Shown: positions 11,866 through 23,657 of the stretch, one piece after another
How the letters are laid out: the number at the start of each line of letters is the position of its first letter
Numbering within the stretch: position 1 is the first letter of the stretch
Assembly (NCBI GenBank): GCA_029204225.1
Contig: CM055103.1
Coordinates: 4,024,500 to 4,088,499 of the forward strand
Length of the DNA stretch: 64,000 bases
Direction: 5' to 3'
DNA from: Diphasiastrum complanatum
Lineage: Eukaryota > Streptophyta > Lycopodiopsida > Lycopodiales > Lycopodiaceae
The notes under the pieces: generated by a model
What the model was told of the DNA's origin: nothing
Seen by the model: the letters and a program-made list of their open reading frames with translations, nothing else
Database searches by the model: none
Program-made: the position numbers and the translations under genes

Positions 11866-12730
11866 TGGGGGGGAAGGCCCTGCCTGAGGGCCTTCCTTGC
11901 TGGGAGGGCCCTTGCCCGAGGGCGGGAGCCTGAGGGCAGGGCCCGACTAGCAAGGAAGGCCCGAGGGCTTCGGGCCTTCCCCTACGTAATGCCATTGTGC
12001 GAAGGGTTTTTTATTTTTTCCTGTTTTTGGGCCGTACGGTACGGCCGTACGCGTGGACATGTTTTTTTTTTTTTTCGATTTTTTGCCGTTTTTTTCTCGC
12101 AAATTATTTTACATTTGTGGTGGAATGTGGATGTGGACAGCAAATGACGGGCTGCCACATAGCACATGCACATTCCACCGGAGAGAGGAGAGAGAACGTG
12201 CATTCCACCGGAGAGAGGAGAGAGAACATGCATTCCACAGGAGAGAGAACGGACATTATGCTCCTGAAGGTGGTCCCAAAATACAAAGGACACCTGAGCA
12301 CAAGGCATTACGTGGGGGGGGGAGGCCCTGCCTGAGGGCCTTCCTTGCTGGGAGGGCTCTTGCTCGAGGGCGGCCCCGACCAGCAAGGAAGGCCCGAGGG
12401 CTTCGGGCCTTTTCCTACGCCATTGTGCGAAGGTTTTTTTTTTTTTTTGGCTTTTTTGCCGTTTTTTTTTTGCAAATGTTTTTATGTTTGTGGTGGAATG
12501 TGGATGTGGACAGCCAATGACGGGCTGCCACATAGCACATGCATATTCCACCGGAGAGAGAAGAGAAAACGTGCATTCCACCGGAGAGGGGAAAGAGGAG
12601 AGAGAAAGTGAATTCCAGTGGAAAGATGAGAGAGTATGACAGATTCCTAGGAAAGAGAAAATTGGATGGACATTATGCTCTGGAGGTGGTCCCAAAATAA
12701 GAAGGACACCCGAGCACAAGGCATTACGGG
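11866..12730. repeat. GC-rich module duplicated in tandem
   Basis: Two adjacent copies (about 11866-12312 and 12316-12730) share the same order of parts. First comes a GC-rich foldback ('ggccctgcctgagggccttc' ... 'gcaaggaaggcccgagggct'), then 'gccattgtgcgaagg', a T-rich run, 'gtggaatgtggatgtggaca', 'atgacgggctgccacatagc' and repeated 'attccaccggagaga' units. Each ends with 'ggtggtcccaaaata' and 'gagcacaaggcattacg'. Long frames cross it on both strands but they follow the repeat and look fortuitous. Confidence 0.85.
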
Positions 12731-12874
12731 CACGGGCATCTCACGGAGCCCGGGACCCTCTCTTTTTTTTTGAATGGCTTTGGGCGGGCGCACGAACGCG
12801 CTCTCTCTGTCTTCATTGTTGATCAGAGTCGATGCGAGGCTTCTCGTAACATCCCGTCGTCGGGACTTTTTCTT

Positions 12875-13238
12875 CAAATCCAGGATAGATAGAGCTCTCC
12901 GCAACAGTCAGCAAAGCATTTCTTCGCCATCTCTCACTGATTGCTCAAATCCAGGATAGATAGAGCTCTCCGCAACAGTCAGCAAAGCATTTCTTCGCCA
13001 TCTCTCACTGATTGCTCAAATCCAGGATAGATAGAGCTCTCCGCAACAGTCAGCAAAGCATTTCTTCGCCATCTCTCACTGATTGCTCAAATTGCTCAAA
13101 TCCAGGATAGATAGAGCTCTCCGCAACAGTCAGCAAAGCATTTCTTCGCCATCTCTCACTGATTGCTCAAATCCAGGATAGATAGAGCTCTCCGCAACAG
13201 TCAGCAAAGCATTTCTTCGCCATCTCTCACTGATTGCT
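12875..13238. repeat. 71-bp tandem array, five copies
   Basis: Five near-identical units start with 'caaatccaggatagatagag' at 12875, 12946, 13017, 13097 and 13168. The period is 71 bp, except between copies three and four, where 9 extra bases (a repeated 'attgctcaa') give 80. The near identity implies recent expansion. Confidence 0.95.
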
Positions 13239-13539
13239 CCGCAATAAACAGATTTACATTCAGACAATTGATTCTGCTTATGTACATACAACACGAATAA
13301 TAATGATAATGGGCCGATGGTGAGGCAAACGTATTGACCCTTTGAAAGAGCAACCACTGTGCAGACAGATAGTGAAGTAGATACTGCATTTTCCTGTGGA
13401 GATTTGCGCGCTTCGTTTTTTCTGTCAGATTGACGTGTGGTCAGAGGAGTAGATAATGGTGGATTGATTGGTCTTTTTTCAAGGTTTGTGGTTGAGGAAT
13501 CTGAGTGGTGTAAATTTTTTTGAGAAAAGCAACAATCGG

Positions 13540-14235
13540 AGCGGTTTTGCAAAGATGCCAGGTCGCGGATGTTCTTATTTTGATCCAGAGTACGATACGC
13601 TGTTTGCGAGGTTGAATCCTCAAATGTTAGTGCGCTCAGGCTGCTACTAGCTTTCCTTTGTTTTTGCATCAACGGTGAAGGTTGTTTTGCTTGATAGCTT
13701 TTGGGTGTTGTCTAAAAAATCTTAGGCATGCAATATGTTGTTTATGGCTTTGTGCAGTGTCATGATTGAAATCGTTTCTTTCATCGCCATTGTTAGGCCG
13801 ATCCTGATCCATGGCCCCTGGAGGATTCTGTCTGTGAACGACCAAGTGCAAGCTCTGTTTTCAGGTTCTTCAACTGAATTTCTTGCAATTTGTTCAGGAA
13901 TTTCTAACAGATGTCAGTCAACGCACTTGCTAAGCATAACTTGTGAGTAGGACTTCTTGTTGGAGTTATTTTCCTCTACAGAGTTGCGTGTGGTGGTTAT
14001 TTCGTTATTATTTTACAGTCCGAGATGGCAAACGTGAGGCTATCGGACTCCTGGATGGTTGTTTTGAAAAAGCCGTGTGTCTGGCAGACGATGTGGCTGG
14101 CCGCATCAGCAAGTGCAATGCAATGGTGGCATCCAAGACAGATCCGTCCATAATTGTGCCAGTCGCATGCCGTAAAATCACCATGCTAACAACCAAGGTT
14201 GACCGCCTTCAATCATTTTGGCGAATTTAGCTATT
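13540..14235 (+). other. Unidentified exon-like segments
   Basis: Three segments have protein-like composition and possible splice signals. At 13554 an ATG opens 'MPGRGCSYFDPEYDTLFARL'. Around 13795-13875 a GC-balanced stretch ends in a CAG-GTT junction. At 14017-14230, after 'ttattttacag', one frame reads 'RDGKREAIGLLDGCFEKAV' and then 'LADDVAGRISKCNAMVASK', ending 'VDRLQSFWRI' and a stop at 14228. I could not join them into one clean frame and do not recognise the protein. It may be a decayed gene or exons of a real one. Confidence 0.35.
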
Positions 14236-14299
14236 GTCATTTTCTATTTTGGCGAAGCAGTTTTCACTCTCAAATTCAATATTTGTCTGTATGGCAGCA

Positions 14300-14665
14300 G
14301 TGAGAAGGACTTCACATCGAAGCGCGGGAGCCCCTCCCCTCCCCTCGCGCTTTCCTGAACCCCTCCTCCCGCTCTATTCAAAAACGTTTGAACGCCCACT
14401 GGGTGGGCAAACATCGCTATTTTATTGTAAAATTTTGAAGAAATTAGCATTCTCGCTCTGCCGCGCTTCTCTCTCTCACCTTCGTCTTCCTCTTCTTAGA
14501 TCTCTCTTTTCCACATTTCCGCAGACCTTTCTCTGCTAAATGTGCGACATCACCAGCAGCTATGGTGTACGAGCACGAGCTTTCCATTGCAACAAAGGAA
14601 AGGCAGTATCTCTCGCATCTCGACTGTGCCAAGCAAGTGCCTCTTGTCCTCGCTTTCTTACATGT
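14300..14665 (+). pseudogene. Frameshifted first exon of a SAL1-like nucleotidase
   Basis: A pyrimidine-rich leader (14320-14535) precedes ATG at 14562. The peptide begins 'MVYEHELSIATK' and, after a shift into the next frame, continues 'KAVSLASRLCQ'. The combined order Y-E-x-E-L ... A-x-S-L-A-x-R-L-C-Q fits the amino terminus of plant SAL1/HAL2-type 3'(2'),5'-bisphosphate nucleotidases, which degrade the stress metabolite PAP. A possible donor (CAT-GTAACC) follows near 14662. I found no later exon, and the frame is broken, so this is probably an orphan first exon. A single-base assembly error could mimic the shift. Confidence 0.45.
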
Positions 14666-14799
14666 AACCATCAGCTTCTTGTCCATTTTTGTGCATTCCC
14701 TAATACTTCAGTACATCCATTTTTTATTTCTCATAATCTATAAGTTCCGTCTGCAATGCTTGTTTGATTCATCCCATCCTTTCTTTGCCAAATCGTGAC

Positions 14800-17200
14800 A
14801 GTTGTTCTGAAATAGTGAGTTCTAGAGATCCTTTATCAAAAGCACTAGCTAGCTGCAACTAGAACTAGAATTGAAGCTCTTTTGTTTTGTTTTCAACTAT
14901 ATAATATGATCTAAGATTGTTTTTCTGCTTCTCGACAACTGATGCTCATCAATAGTAAGGAATTTGGTTGAAGAAAACCTTCGATTCTTTCGTTTCACGT
15001 TGTAGCTGTCATGAAACTTTTGCTTTGTCAATGTGACTTATTGTTTTGTCTATTGTTGTGGTTGTGATTCTTGCTTTGCTTTCTCAACGTGTTTAATTTT
15101 TTGTTCCGATCACGTCAAATTTCTTGCATGAAAATGATTCTAGCGACATTTTTGATCCAATTTGATGCTCACACATCTATTCTATCAAATGCTCTGCAAT
15201 GAAAATGAAATCAGCTATCCTGAACTTAGCTCGTGAATAATTTCTTCTATCAAACAAGGCTTGCAACTTCTTCTGAAACTCCGAATTTGATTTATTTGAC
15301 CCAAACGTGTGTAACCTTCTCTTCAGGTCACTCTATCTCATGATGACATTCATAGAGTCTAATGTCCTCAATTAAATGTCTATGGCCTAAAGAACTCCCT
15401 AAGTAGTATGTGAGGCCCAATTAAATTATTGCCAAATTTATGCTCAACTCCCAAATTTGTTTAAAAAAATGGTGTCCCCACGTCAAGATGTTTAAAAGTT
15501 GAGGAGGCAAAATAAAATGCTGAAGAAAAATGCAGCAAAATATTCTCTCAAAAATGGAAACGTTGAAGGATGATTATTGAGGACAATGTGATTGAAATGG
15601 TTCTCTCCAATTATTGAATGAGTTCCCACTCTTTTTCAAATTTGAGTAGTCAGGGAGGTAGGAATTGGCCAATCGGAATTGAGGCCAAGACCCTCAAATC
15701 CACTAAATAAGTGGTAGGTTCGAATCATTGTACATGTTTTCTGTTCATTTCAAAACAAGCAGGTTGGCCCTCTTATGGAATGGATCAGAAATGTCCTTGC
15801 TCTCTACCTTTCTTCCATCTCTCATGCTTTCTTTGTGTTTGTTAATTGTTGGATTTGATGCTTATTGAGATTGAATGTTCTTATGCTTTTTGTGAGAGAG
15901 AAAGGAGCGAGAGAGAGAAGGGCGAGTTTCTATCATTGTGAATCTTAGGGTTAATGGATAGTGTTAATGCTTAGTGTTGAAGGATTTTAGTGTTAGTGTG
16001 CACATGCTGGATTATAAAATATGTTATCGCTTTCATGGGATCAAACCTTCGCATGACAACTAACTTCATTTCTTTGATGCTCGTGTGCTTGGATCTAGGG
16101 TTAACGCTAGGATAGGAAATAGCCCACTATAGTTACTCATCAAGGCAATGTTGCTTAATGGTTCATCCAAGGTAAATGAATTTTTCAGGCCCATTTATTT
16201 TGAATTTTCCATTTACACAGTTCATGATCCTTCAATCATGGATTGAAGTTTGTCTTTTACATAAATTTATGTTCATATTTTCATTAATATAACATTACAA
16301 AGTGAAGAATTACGTCATTGTACCTTACTTTGCTCTGTAATCCAAAATTTTAAAAGCTACTTCAATTATTTATTATTAGAGTAGTGGCTCATTGTTAAAT
16401 TTTTAAATTGTTTATAAAGTACGTCTATTAATATTATCAAAATTACCGTGTGTTCTTAAATTGATTGCCTTTCTCATGTTTATAAAAAACACTTGTGTAT
16501 GGGCTATCTATGATGCCTTATTACATTCATTGTAATTTTCAAGACTAAGAAATAAATGTTGACAAAATTCGTATTTGCATAAACTCAGTCTCTAATTTTT
16601 TAGTCCATGGCACATCCTCCTACTCTTTCACAATGCATAAAAGATTTGTTGGACTTTTCATCATAAATTCTTGTAGAGTATGAAACTTTGCAAAAAGATC
16701 CAATTTTCAAGAAATAACAAGATTGTGCTTTGTAAATTTCTCCAAGCAAGAAACATGAATATTTCAACAAAACCCATTAAGATTCTACTTATTGTCATTT
16801 GTTTTCAAAAACTATCAAATACATAGAAATTGTTTTCAAATGATGAAAAAAGTGATTATATTAACCATCCAATATAGATAGAATTTGGATATGTTTATTG
16901 TCATTCCAACTAGAAACTATCAATGCTAATTAAAAGACCATGTTGGAAGACCATGTACTCAAAATGATATGTTATTTCAATTGTTAAATGCTAGGCATAT
17001 GTTTGATTTTTTTCTATTATAAAACTCGCTTTTAGCTATTACTTATTTCCATTTGGAATGCTTCCTATATGTTGAAGGCCTGATGCCAATATCTTCATTC
17101 TCATTGTGAAGCATCTAAGTTGAAGGAATTAAGCGTAACAACACTTGTGGGGTGTTCTTGAGTTGATCACTATTGAGTGCACAAACTTCTGTTGCTCTGA
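14800..17200. other. No gene seen
   Basis: AT-rich sequence without coding potential. An isolated B-box-like 'ggttcgaatc' occurs near 15718 without a convincing A box. No repeat boundaries were identified. Confidence 0.4.
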
Positions 17201-18460
17201 TGCAATTGATATGTATCTTAGCACAAAACAATCGGGTTCACTATGTCGTAAATTTACAGGATCAGAGAATTGAGCTCTGATACCATGTTATAAATCTACA
17301 GGATCAGAGAGCCATGTAGGAAAATCAGAGAAATCGAGATGATATTGGATTAGTAGAGCTCTGATAGAAACAGATGCTCAGATAGCTCTCCCTGTGGAAA
17401 TAGTCTGCATAGTACCACAAATGTCTACGTGTACAAGATCTAGCAAATCTTTAGAAGAACATGCTGAATATGAAGTGATTGAACTTTTAACATGCTTGTT
17501 GCTAATACAACTTGTACATGGAAAATCAGATTTGCTCATGGAAGGAAAATCTTGCACTAAATTTTGATTTGACATTTGTTGAATACAATTGGAATTTTAA
17601 TGGCCTAATCTGTAATGCCAAAGCATATAAGATGATTTAGAAGCAGTTGTATATAGAGCTTGACAACTAGAAGAATTGTAGTGACTGAGTTTGTAGAGAT
17701 TGCCACTTCTTCTCTCGAAAGCTAAAACTTTCCGGGACTTGTCAAAAATGGTGTAGCCTTGTGTGTCAAATTCGACCTTCCAACCCAAATTTGTGATTCT
17801 GCTTACTAAGAGCATATTCTTGGTCAGGTTTGGAATTTGTGAAACATTGGCAGGATCGATATCTTGTAGACCTTGGTCAAGAAGGCAACTTCATCGATTA
17901 TGCTTTCGGTTTGCTGACTCCCTCTTAGGCTTGAACGGTTTCTTCGGCTTATCCTTACTGCTATAGAGACTGATCAGAGGTGTCCTTGTGATCAAGGTGC
18001 TCACGAGCTCCGACCTCTTCTGAATCTTGATTACGGCCTTTTCGAGAGTCACTTGTGGATCTTTGGCTAGCAATGTTCGGGTAGTCTGGAAGGATCTTGG
18101 TAAAGCTCGTATCAAGTAGGTGAGTTGCTTCTCTGTTGAGACTACATTATCTTCTTCGACATTGTGTAACGAAAGGAACATATCCCTCACCTTTCTGATA
18201 AAGGATGTGAGGTCTTTGCCATCCCATCATAAGTTCTTCAGCTGCGTCTTCGAGAAGCATTATCTGGCTTCGTGACTTTGCTTGGAACTTGGTAAGCAAT
18301 GCATCCCACATCCCACATCTCCATGGATGCTTGGATCTATAGTCAAAGTTAGGGACATTATGAAAATAGAGATTTTGTCTATGTGAGTAATGTGGCAACT
18401 TAATCACCATACTATCATGTAAGAAAGCAATAAGGGCCATTTCACACAACACTGCTGGCA
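17200..18460 (-). pseudogene. Copia gag to integrase remnant, minus strand
   Basis: Read on the minus strand, three blocks appear in Copia order. First is gag (18461-17891), with 'LTYLIRALPRSFQTTRTLLA' and a basic tail 'KPKKPFKPKRESANRKH'. Next is the pre-integrase region (17815-17597), with 'SRITNLGWKVEFDTQGYTIF' and 'MLWHYRLGH'. Last is early integrase (17575-17378), with 'LVHVDICGTMQ'. Zinc knuckle and protease are missing between gag and pre-integrase. An inverted 'gctctgataccatg' primer-site-like string at 17274-17287 may mark an LTR junction. Unrelated in sequence to the 44-kb family. Confidence 0.8.
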
Positions 18461-18469
18461 AGTCCGAAA

Positions 18470-21125
18470 TTCAAAATGGAGCTCTCCTATTGGGGAGAAA
18501 AATTGGTCCTCCCCTATTTCACATTAATATGCACTTGCCACTATGTGGTAGATGACATTGTAGGGACCTTGACCCATGCAGGGGCAACTCAAACCCATTT
18601 TTTTCGACCAGGGGACATTGCCTGACATGTTGGCTTGCATTTTGAAGTTTCTTCAATCCTTCACAACCAATATTCCCTTCAAAGAAATGCATTTCAATTC
18701 TAACCTTTCCAATAATTGCTTGAAAAAAAAAAAAAACCTTAGAGTACCCTTTAACCTTTTAAGATGAAACTATATACTTGCCTTTTAAAACACAAAATCT
18801 CAAATAAAATAGACCAATAGTATGTCAAGATTCAAATGGGCCCTTCATTTAATGCTTACAAACCAAATGTGAAATGGGGGTGGTCCATTGCTCATCAACT
18901 TACTTGCCAAGATTCAAAAAATTGCACACATGCATTAATGTGCAAAGAAGATTATAAATATTACAAATTGGAAAAGACAAAATTGTTTTCAAAGAGTTGG
19001 GCAAGGTAGACTAGAAGAAAAAAACTTTGGGGTGAAAGAAGACAAATCAATCTATACTAGAACTTAGAAGGCAAGCTATAAATATTGAAAGAAACATTGT
19101 CATTATGTCGAAAGTGCAAAAGGAAGGCACAATCTTGAGTGCTTGTAAAAAGTAATGGCATTTTTTCAAGAGACAAACTTTTTAAGAAGGAATTTGCTAA
19201 TGCCCTCCAAATAAAGCCATATTCGATTTGTATATGTCAGACTAAAGTTTTGGGCCACCCATCAAAATGCATCGATATCGAGTTAGGTTATCCAAGTTAC
19301 TATGAATTAGGTTTGCCAACCATGTATAGCAGAAATATTTGATAAGCTGTAGATTTGCCATGGAGCAATGACATATTGTATGTTGGGTAATCGATTCATA
19401 TTGACCTTTCCACCAAGCCAAAAAAATATAAAAATCTATGTAGAATTTGTTAGGTAGAGCCATAAATAAAAGAACCCACAAGAAATACCAATAGCAAAAG
19501 ATAATATGTTGGCGAATGGATTTCATTAACTTTCCACCAAGTAAAATTATCATAAATGTGTGTGAAGGTCATTAGGCACATTTATAAATGAATGAATGTT
19601 GAGCTTGGTGATAATATCCTAGAAAATCCTTTCTTGTGCATAAGGGATGGCGAGGTTGATCCCTTTTTTCACTTGACCACATTTACACTTTTGTGGATTG
19701 TAGTCTCCTTCTAAACCTTCTTTGGTGATCTTATGAAATTAAAGTGTACGTTAGTGGTCAAATGTTTTTCGTAAGGGACTCACTTCCTAATTGACTAGTG
19801 CTTGCAACAAAATGATATTGTCTCATAGGCCAATTGTTGAAGTTGGCATTTCACATATCAATCTCAAATTTGGCAACTTTTAAATGCTACCAAATCAAAT
19901 GGTTCTAATCACAAATTTCAATGTTTTGTTTGGGCGGTCAAATTTTCAATCGACCAATGCTTGCAAAAAGATGATAAACTCTTATAGGCCAATTGTTGAG
20001 ATTGGCGGTTCATCGAGTACTTTCAAACTCTATAGGTTAAATTTCACTGATTTATCAATCATGTGAAGTTTTGCAAGGTTTTTAAATGTTGGGGTTGACA
20101 TTTTTTTACGAGTAATATAATTGATCTCATTGATGTCAAAACATCCTTTGTGGTCGTTTATTAACACAAAGTGGGATCTAGAAGTGAGTCTTGGGCCATG
20201 GAGTTGGGGTGAGGGGACTGGGCCCACCACCATCCAAGAGTGGTGGAAGAGGAGGAAGGTCAATGGATTTTTCAAACACCTACCACAAGCGCTTTTTGCA
20301 TAATTTCAAACTAATCGTATAGTTTATATATTTGCAATGCTTGTGTAAACCTAGGATACAACCTATATTTCTAGTTTTTATAAACTTCAAGGCACATTTA
20401 GAGTAACTACTAACAACTAGAAGTATTCACACTATTTACAATCACCAAAGTTACTTCTTGAAATTACCAAGGATTCACGAATGAAGACTACATGGAATAT
20501 GTCACATCCACATGTAGATTTAGTTTTGGGTTTAGGGTACACCATTCAAGGCGACTCAAACATGATTATTCACCATGGATGAAAGTACAAGCAAGGCTCA
20601 ACCCTCATTCAATGGTGTAGAAACTAATGCCAAAGTGCATATATCATCATGCCAATTTCCCAAATTACCAAGGGACAAAGCCAACATAGAATATGTCACA
20701 TCCATACTGAGAATTGGGTTGGGAGACGTGTATAATGTGTAGGCAGGACCCCACCCTCATCCAACGGTATAGAAAACACCATCAAAGTGGAGATATGATC
20801 ATGCCACTTTGTGATCATGCTAAGTCAATTTGGGCCCTACTTGCACCCTTTGTGATGGTGATGAATAAGCTCATATGCCATAGGAAGCACTCTTATTTAA
20901 CTTAGCTCATATGCTCATGGAAGAATTGCCCCCACCAATATCAAACAACTAAGGTGAAGATGGTGTCTGGAGCAACATATTTCAAACGGTGCCATTAATC
21001 TCAACACCCCCACAACGCAAAGGTAGACTTGGGGGTGAAAGATGTGGCTTCCATCGACCAAGACATTGTAATCCTTGGATAAATGTTCGTCCTCGGGAGT
21101 AATAAAAAGTTAAATAATATAGAGG
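18470..21125. other. Gene-free interval with degenerate local duplications
   Basis: Two weak tandem duplications are visible. About 19760-19860 and 19930-20020 share 'ataggccaattgttga' and 'ggtcaaat'. About 20455-20545 and 20660-20750 share 'aaattaccaagg' and 'gaatatgtcacatcca'. No gene is supported. Confidence 0.45.
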
Positions 21126-22262
21126 GTTAACACCAGTGTTGGGCGGGTATTGATTTTTTTTCCGGTTCCCAACCCGGTTATCAACCCGATTCTAAAGACC
21201 CTAACCGACGGGTTCACTATTTTTCAAGAACTGGCTTCTATGTAGAACCGGCGGGTATGCTCTTTTGTAGGAACCGGCCACGGTTGAGAACCGTCGGGTC
21301 CCTTTGAGCCTTAGATTGAGGTTGAGAACCGGACCGTCATTTGGAGGGCTGTATAACCCAAGTATCAATTCACAATGCAAGGTTTACTATTTTCTCTATC
21401 CCAGCCTTTCGATCGAGTTTAGAAAAGGCCTTGAGTATAGTATGATAGAGTTGGAAATAATTCGGTGTGCACGCACTAGAGCTACAAGGACTCCTTTCTC
21501 GAAGGGCTTGGAAGCAGCCATCCTTTGAAGACAACCCATTACAACTCGTGAGTCCAGGATGATCCTGAAAAATTCACGGGTGGAGTGTAGAGTATAGAGT
21601 ATTCATCGAGGCTTCCTTGTGAGACCACGTTTCCCGGCAACTCACTTTGGGATCCAAGTTCATTTCAAAAAAAAAATTCTTACTCCCCACATTAGTACTA
21701 GTTTTGAAATAGGAAATAACTTCAAATGCCACGAGCCTCATAACTCATAACTCTTACCTGCCAACTACCAACTGCCCACACTGTGAGCCTCATGAGCATC
21801 CATTTCACCCACGCCCATCATTCATTTCGCCCACGCCCATCATCATTGAGCAGAAGCATCGCAACCTCGACTCATCATTGATTTTCAGATGAGGACAAGC
21901 ATCGCACCATCAACGAGCATTTTTTTACATGGCTTCCACTTGTTTTTTGATAAATAATGTGAGAGAATCTTAACATAGTATGCAACGATAAATTTCGAAA
22001 TGATTTTTTAATAATTTAAAAAAAAAATAGTATGTATTGAGAACCTGATATAGGAACCGACGGTCCTTAATAGAGTAATAACCTGCAGATTGAGAACCGC
22101 CAAGATTTATCTTATAAGATATTATTGAGAACCGCCGGGTGTAAATATTTTAGATGTAATCCAATACCCTGAATCGGCGGTTCTCGATTTAAAAAAAAAA
22201 GGCAATACCCTGAACCGGCGGGTATCATAAATATGTGAGAACCGCCCAACACTGATTAACAC
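21126..22262. mobile_element. Non-autonomous hAT transposon
   Basis: The element spans 21134-22254 (1121 bp). Its ends are inverted: CAGTGTTGGGCGG on the left and CCGCCCAACACTG on the right. It is flanked by 8-bp near-identical duplications GTTAACAC (21126-21133) and ATTAACAC (22255-22262). An 8-bp duplication and a CAG-ended terminal repeat identify the hAT superfamily. Subterminal regions carry many copies of a GAACCGGCGGGT-like motif in both orientations (for example near 21246, 22130 and 22212), as expected for transposase-binding sites. No transposase frame is present. Confidence 0.88.
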
Positions 22263-22599
22263 TATAACAGATAAACAGGGTGGAAAAAAACAATTAACAT
22301 ATTTCAAGGGAACATATATCTAGGGAATCAGATAAAGAATGCAAACGTTTGTGGAGGGAATTTTGCATTTGACGGTTGTGGCTTGGGCTAGCAAAACGCC
22401 CTAAAAGAAATGTGCCCTAAAAACCCAAATTGTTAGACATAGCCCTCCTCTATCTGTAAAATAACATTTAACCAGGTCAATTTCTTGAAGGTGGGAGCAA
22501 ATTCTGTTAACAAATAACAGTTAACGTTTCTACTGTGTAAAATCCTTGGGAGTAGCCAAAAATTAACTAATAGCTAGGGTTAACATATATAGAGGTAAC

Positions 22600-23657
22600 A
22601 AAACGAGGGTTCACTGTGTACATACACAACTTTCATGCCGCATGATGGCTGCAAATACATTGTTGCATGGTGTCGGTTGTGAATTGTGAGTGTCATCAGA
22701 AGCCACGGTCATCTGCGTGCTACACCCAACCGAGCCTTCTAGTGAACTTTCATTTGGTCCCACGGACCCCTCACCTTGCTGGCCAAGGGACCAAACAGCC
22801 TGAATTGCAGCTCGGCCCAGCCAGCCGCCTGGCCCCGATCCCCTCACTTGTCCCAATGGCGCGCACATCGTTCTAGTCTCTCCACCGTTGGATTTTCTCA
22901 TGCACATGGGATTGCACCACGTGTACGATTGTGCAGTCTCCAGGTGGCAGCTTGGATCGTGGCTGACATCGAAAGGAGCGAGCGTATTACGTCCGGTGTC
23001 GGTACCGATCCACCCTAATGCGCGCAAAATCGTTCTAATCTCGCTACCGTTGGATTTGCCGATGCACATGTGGCCTCACTACGTGTACGATTGAGGAGTT
23101 GCCAGGTGGCAGACATGATCGTGGCGAACATCTAAAGGAGCGCGCTTATCACGTCTTGTGTCAGTAAGCCACAGCGGTGCTGGCCTGTCTGCTTTCTGCA
23201 TTCTCCTCCTCCTCTCCGTAGCCATAGCCATAGCCAAAACACAGGAGCAAAAACAGCGGATCGAGCAAATCGAAAAGCAAAGCTAAGCCTGAAGCAGTTG
23301 ATGAAGAAGCCTCTGGAAAAGGAGCGGCTTCGATCCTAATCTCTTGAAAAGCCGACTGCGTCGCCGTTCCTTCAGCTTTCTTGTTCTGAAAAATCTGTCA
23401 AATCTTAGGTTTCCCACTGCACATAATTTACCCAAACCCTTTGGATCTCATCCCTTTTGTGGCAGTCTGAGGGGAGGGATCCGCATTTGGAGGCTGAATC
23501 TGTTATTCAGTTGTGTTTTGGGAGGAATAGAAGTTTATGCGTTCAGTGGTGAGGGTTAAGATCGATGCAGTAAATGATTTGTTGTTGCTGAAGGAGGTAG
23601 CGGGGATTCTGGGAGGTGGAATCATCTTCAGCTGTATCGACCCTGTAGCAGGAGGTG
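22600..23657 (+). promoter_or_regulatory. Di19 upstream region with a duplicated module
   Basis: Two diverged copies of a module of about 160 bp (22860-23015 and 23025-23165) lie upstream of Di19. Each carries 'accgttggat' (inverse of the AACGG core of mitosis-specific activator sites), 'gatgcacatg'-like sequence, an ACGTGTAC core (22919 and 23081), 'ccaggtggcag' and 'aaaggagcg'. CCACGTGT in the first copy matches an ABA-response element, fitting a dehydration-induced gene. The 5' leader probably lies within 23170-23657; no transcription start can be fixed. Site function is inferred. Confidence 0.5.

Noticed and set aside
11982-12719. 245-codon minus-strand frame and overlapping plus-strand frames
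   Set aside because: They lie in the duplicated GC-rich module, where few stops are expected. The peptide is repetitive and matches no family.
13130-13672. 180-codon minus-strand frame
   Set aside because: Its carboxyl part translates the 71-bp tandem repeat, and the rest has no domain or splice context.
15685-15735. B-box-like 'ggttcgaatc' suggesting a tRNA gene or SINE
   Set aside because: No A box at the right distance, no cloverleaf pairing and no target duplication were found.
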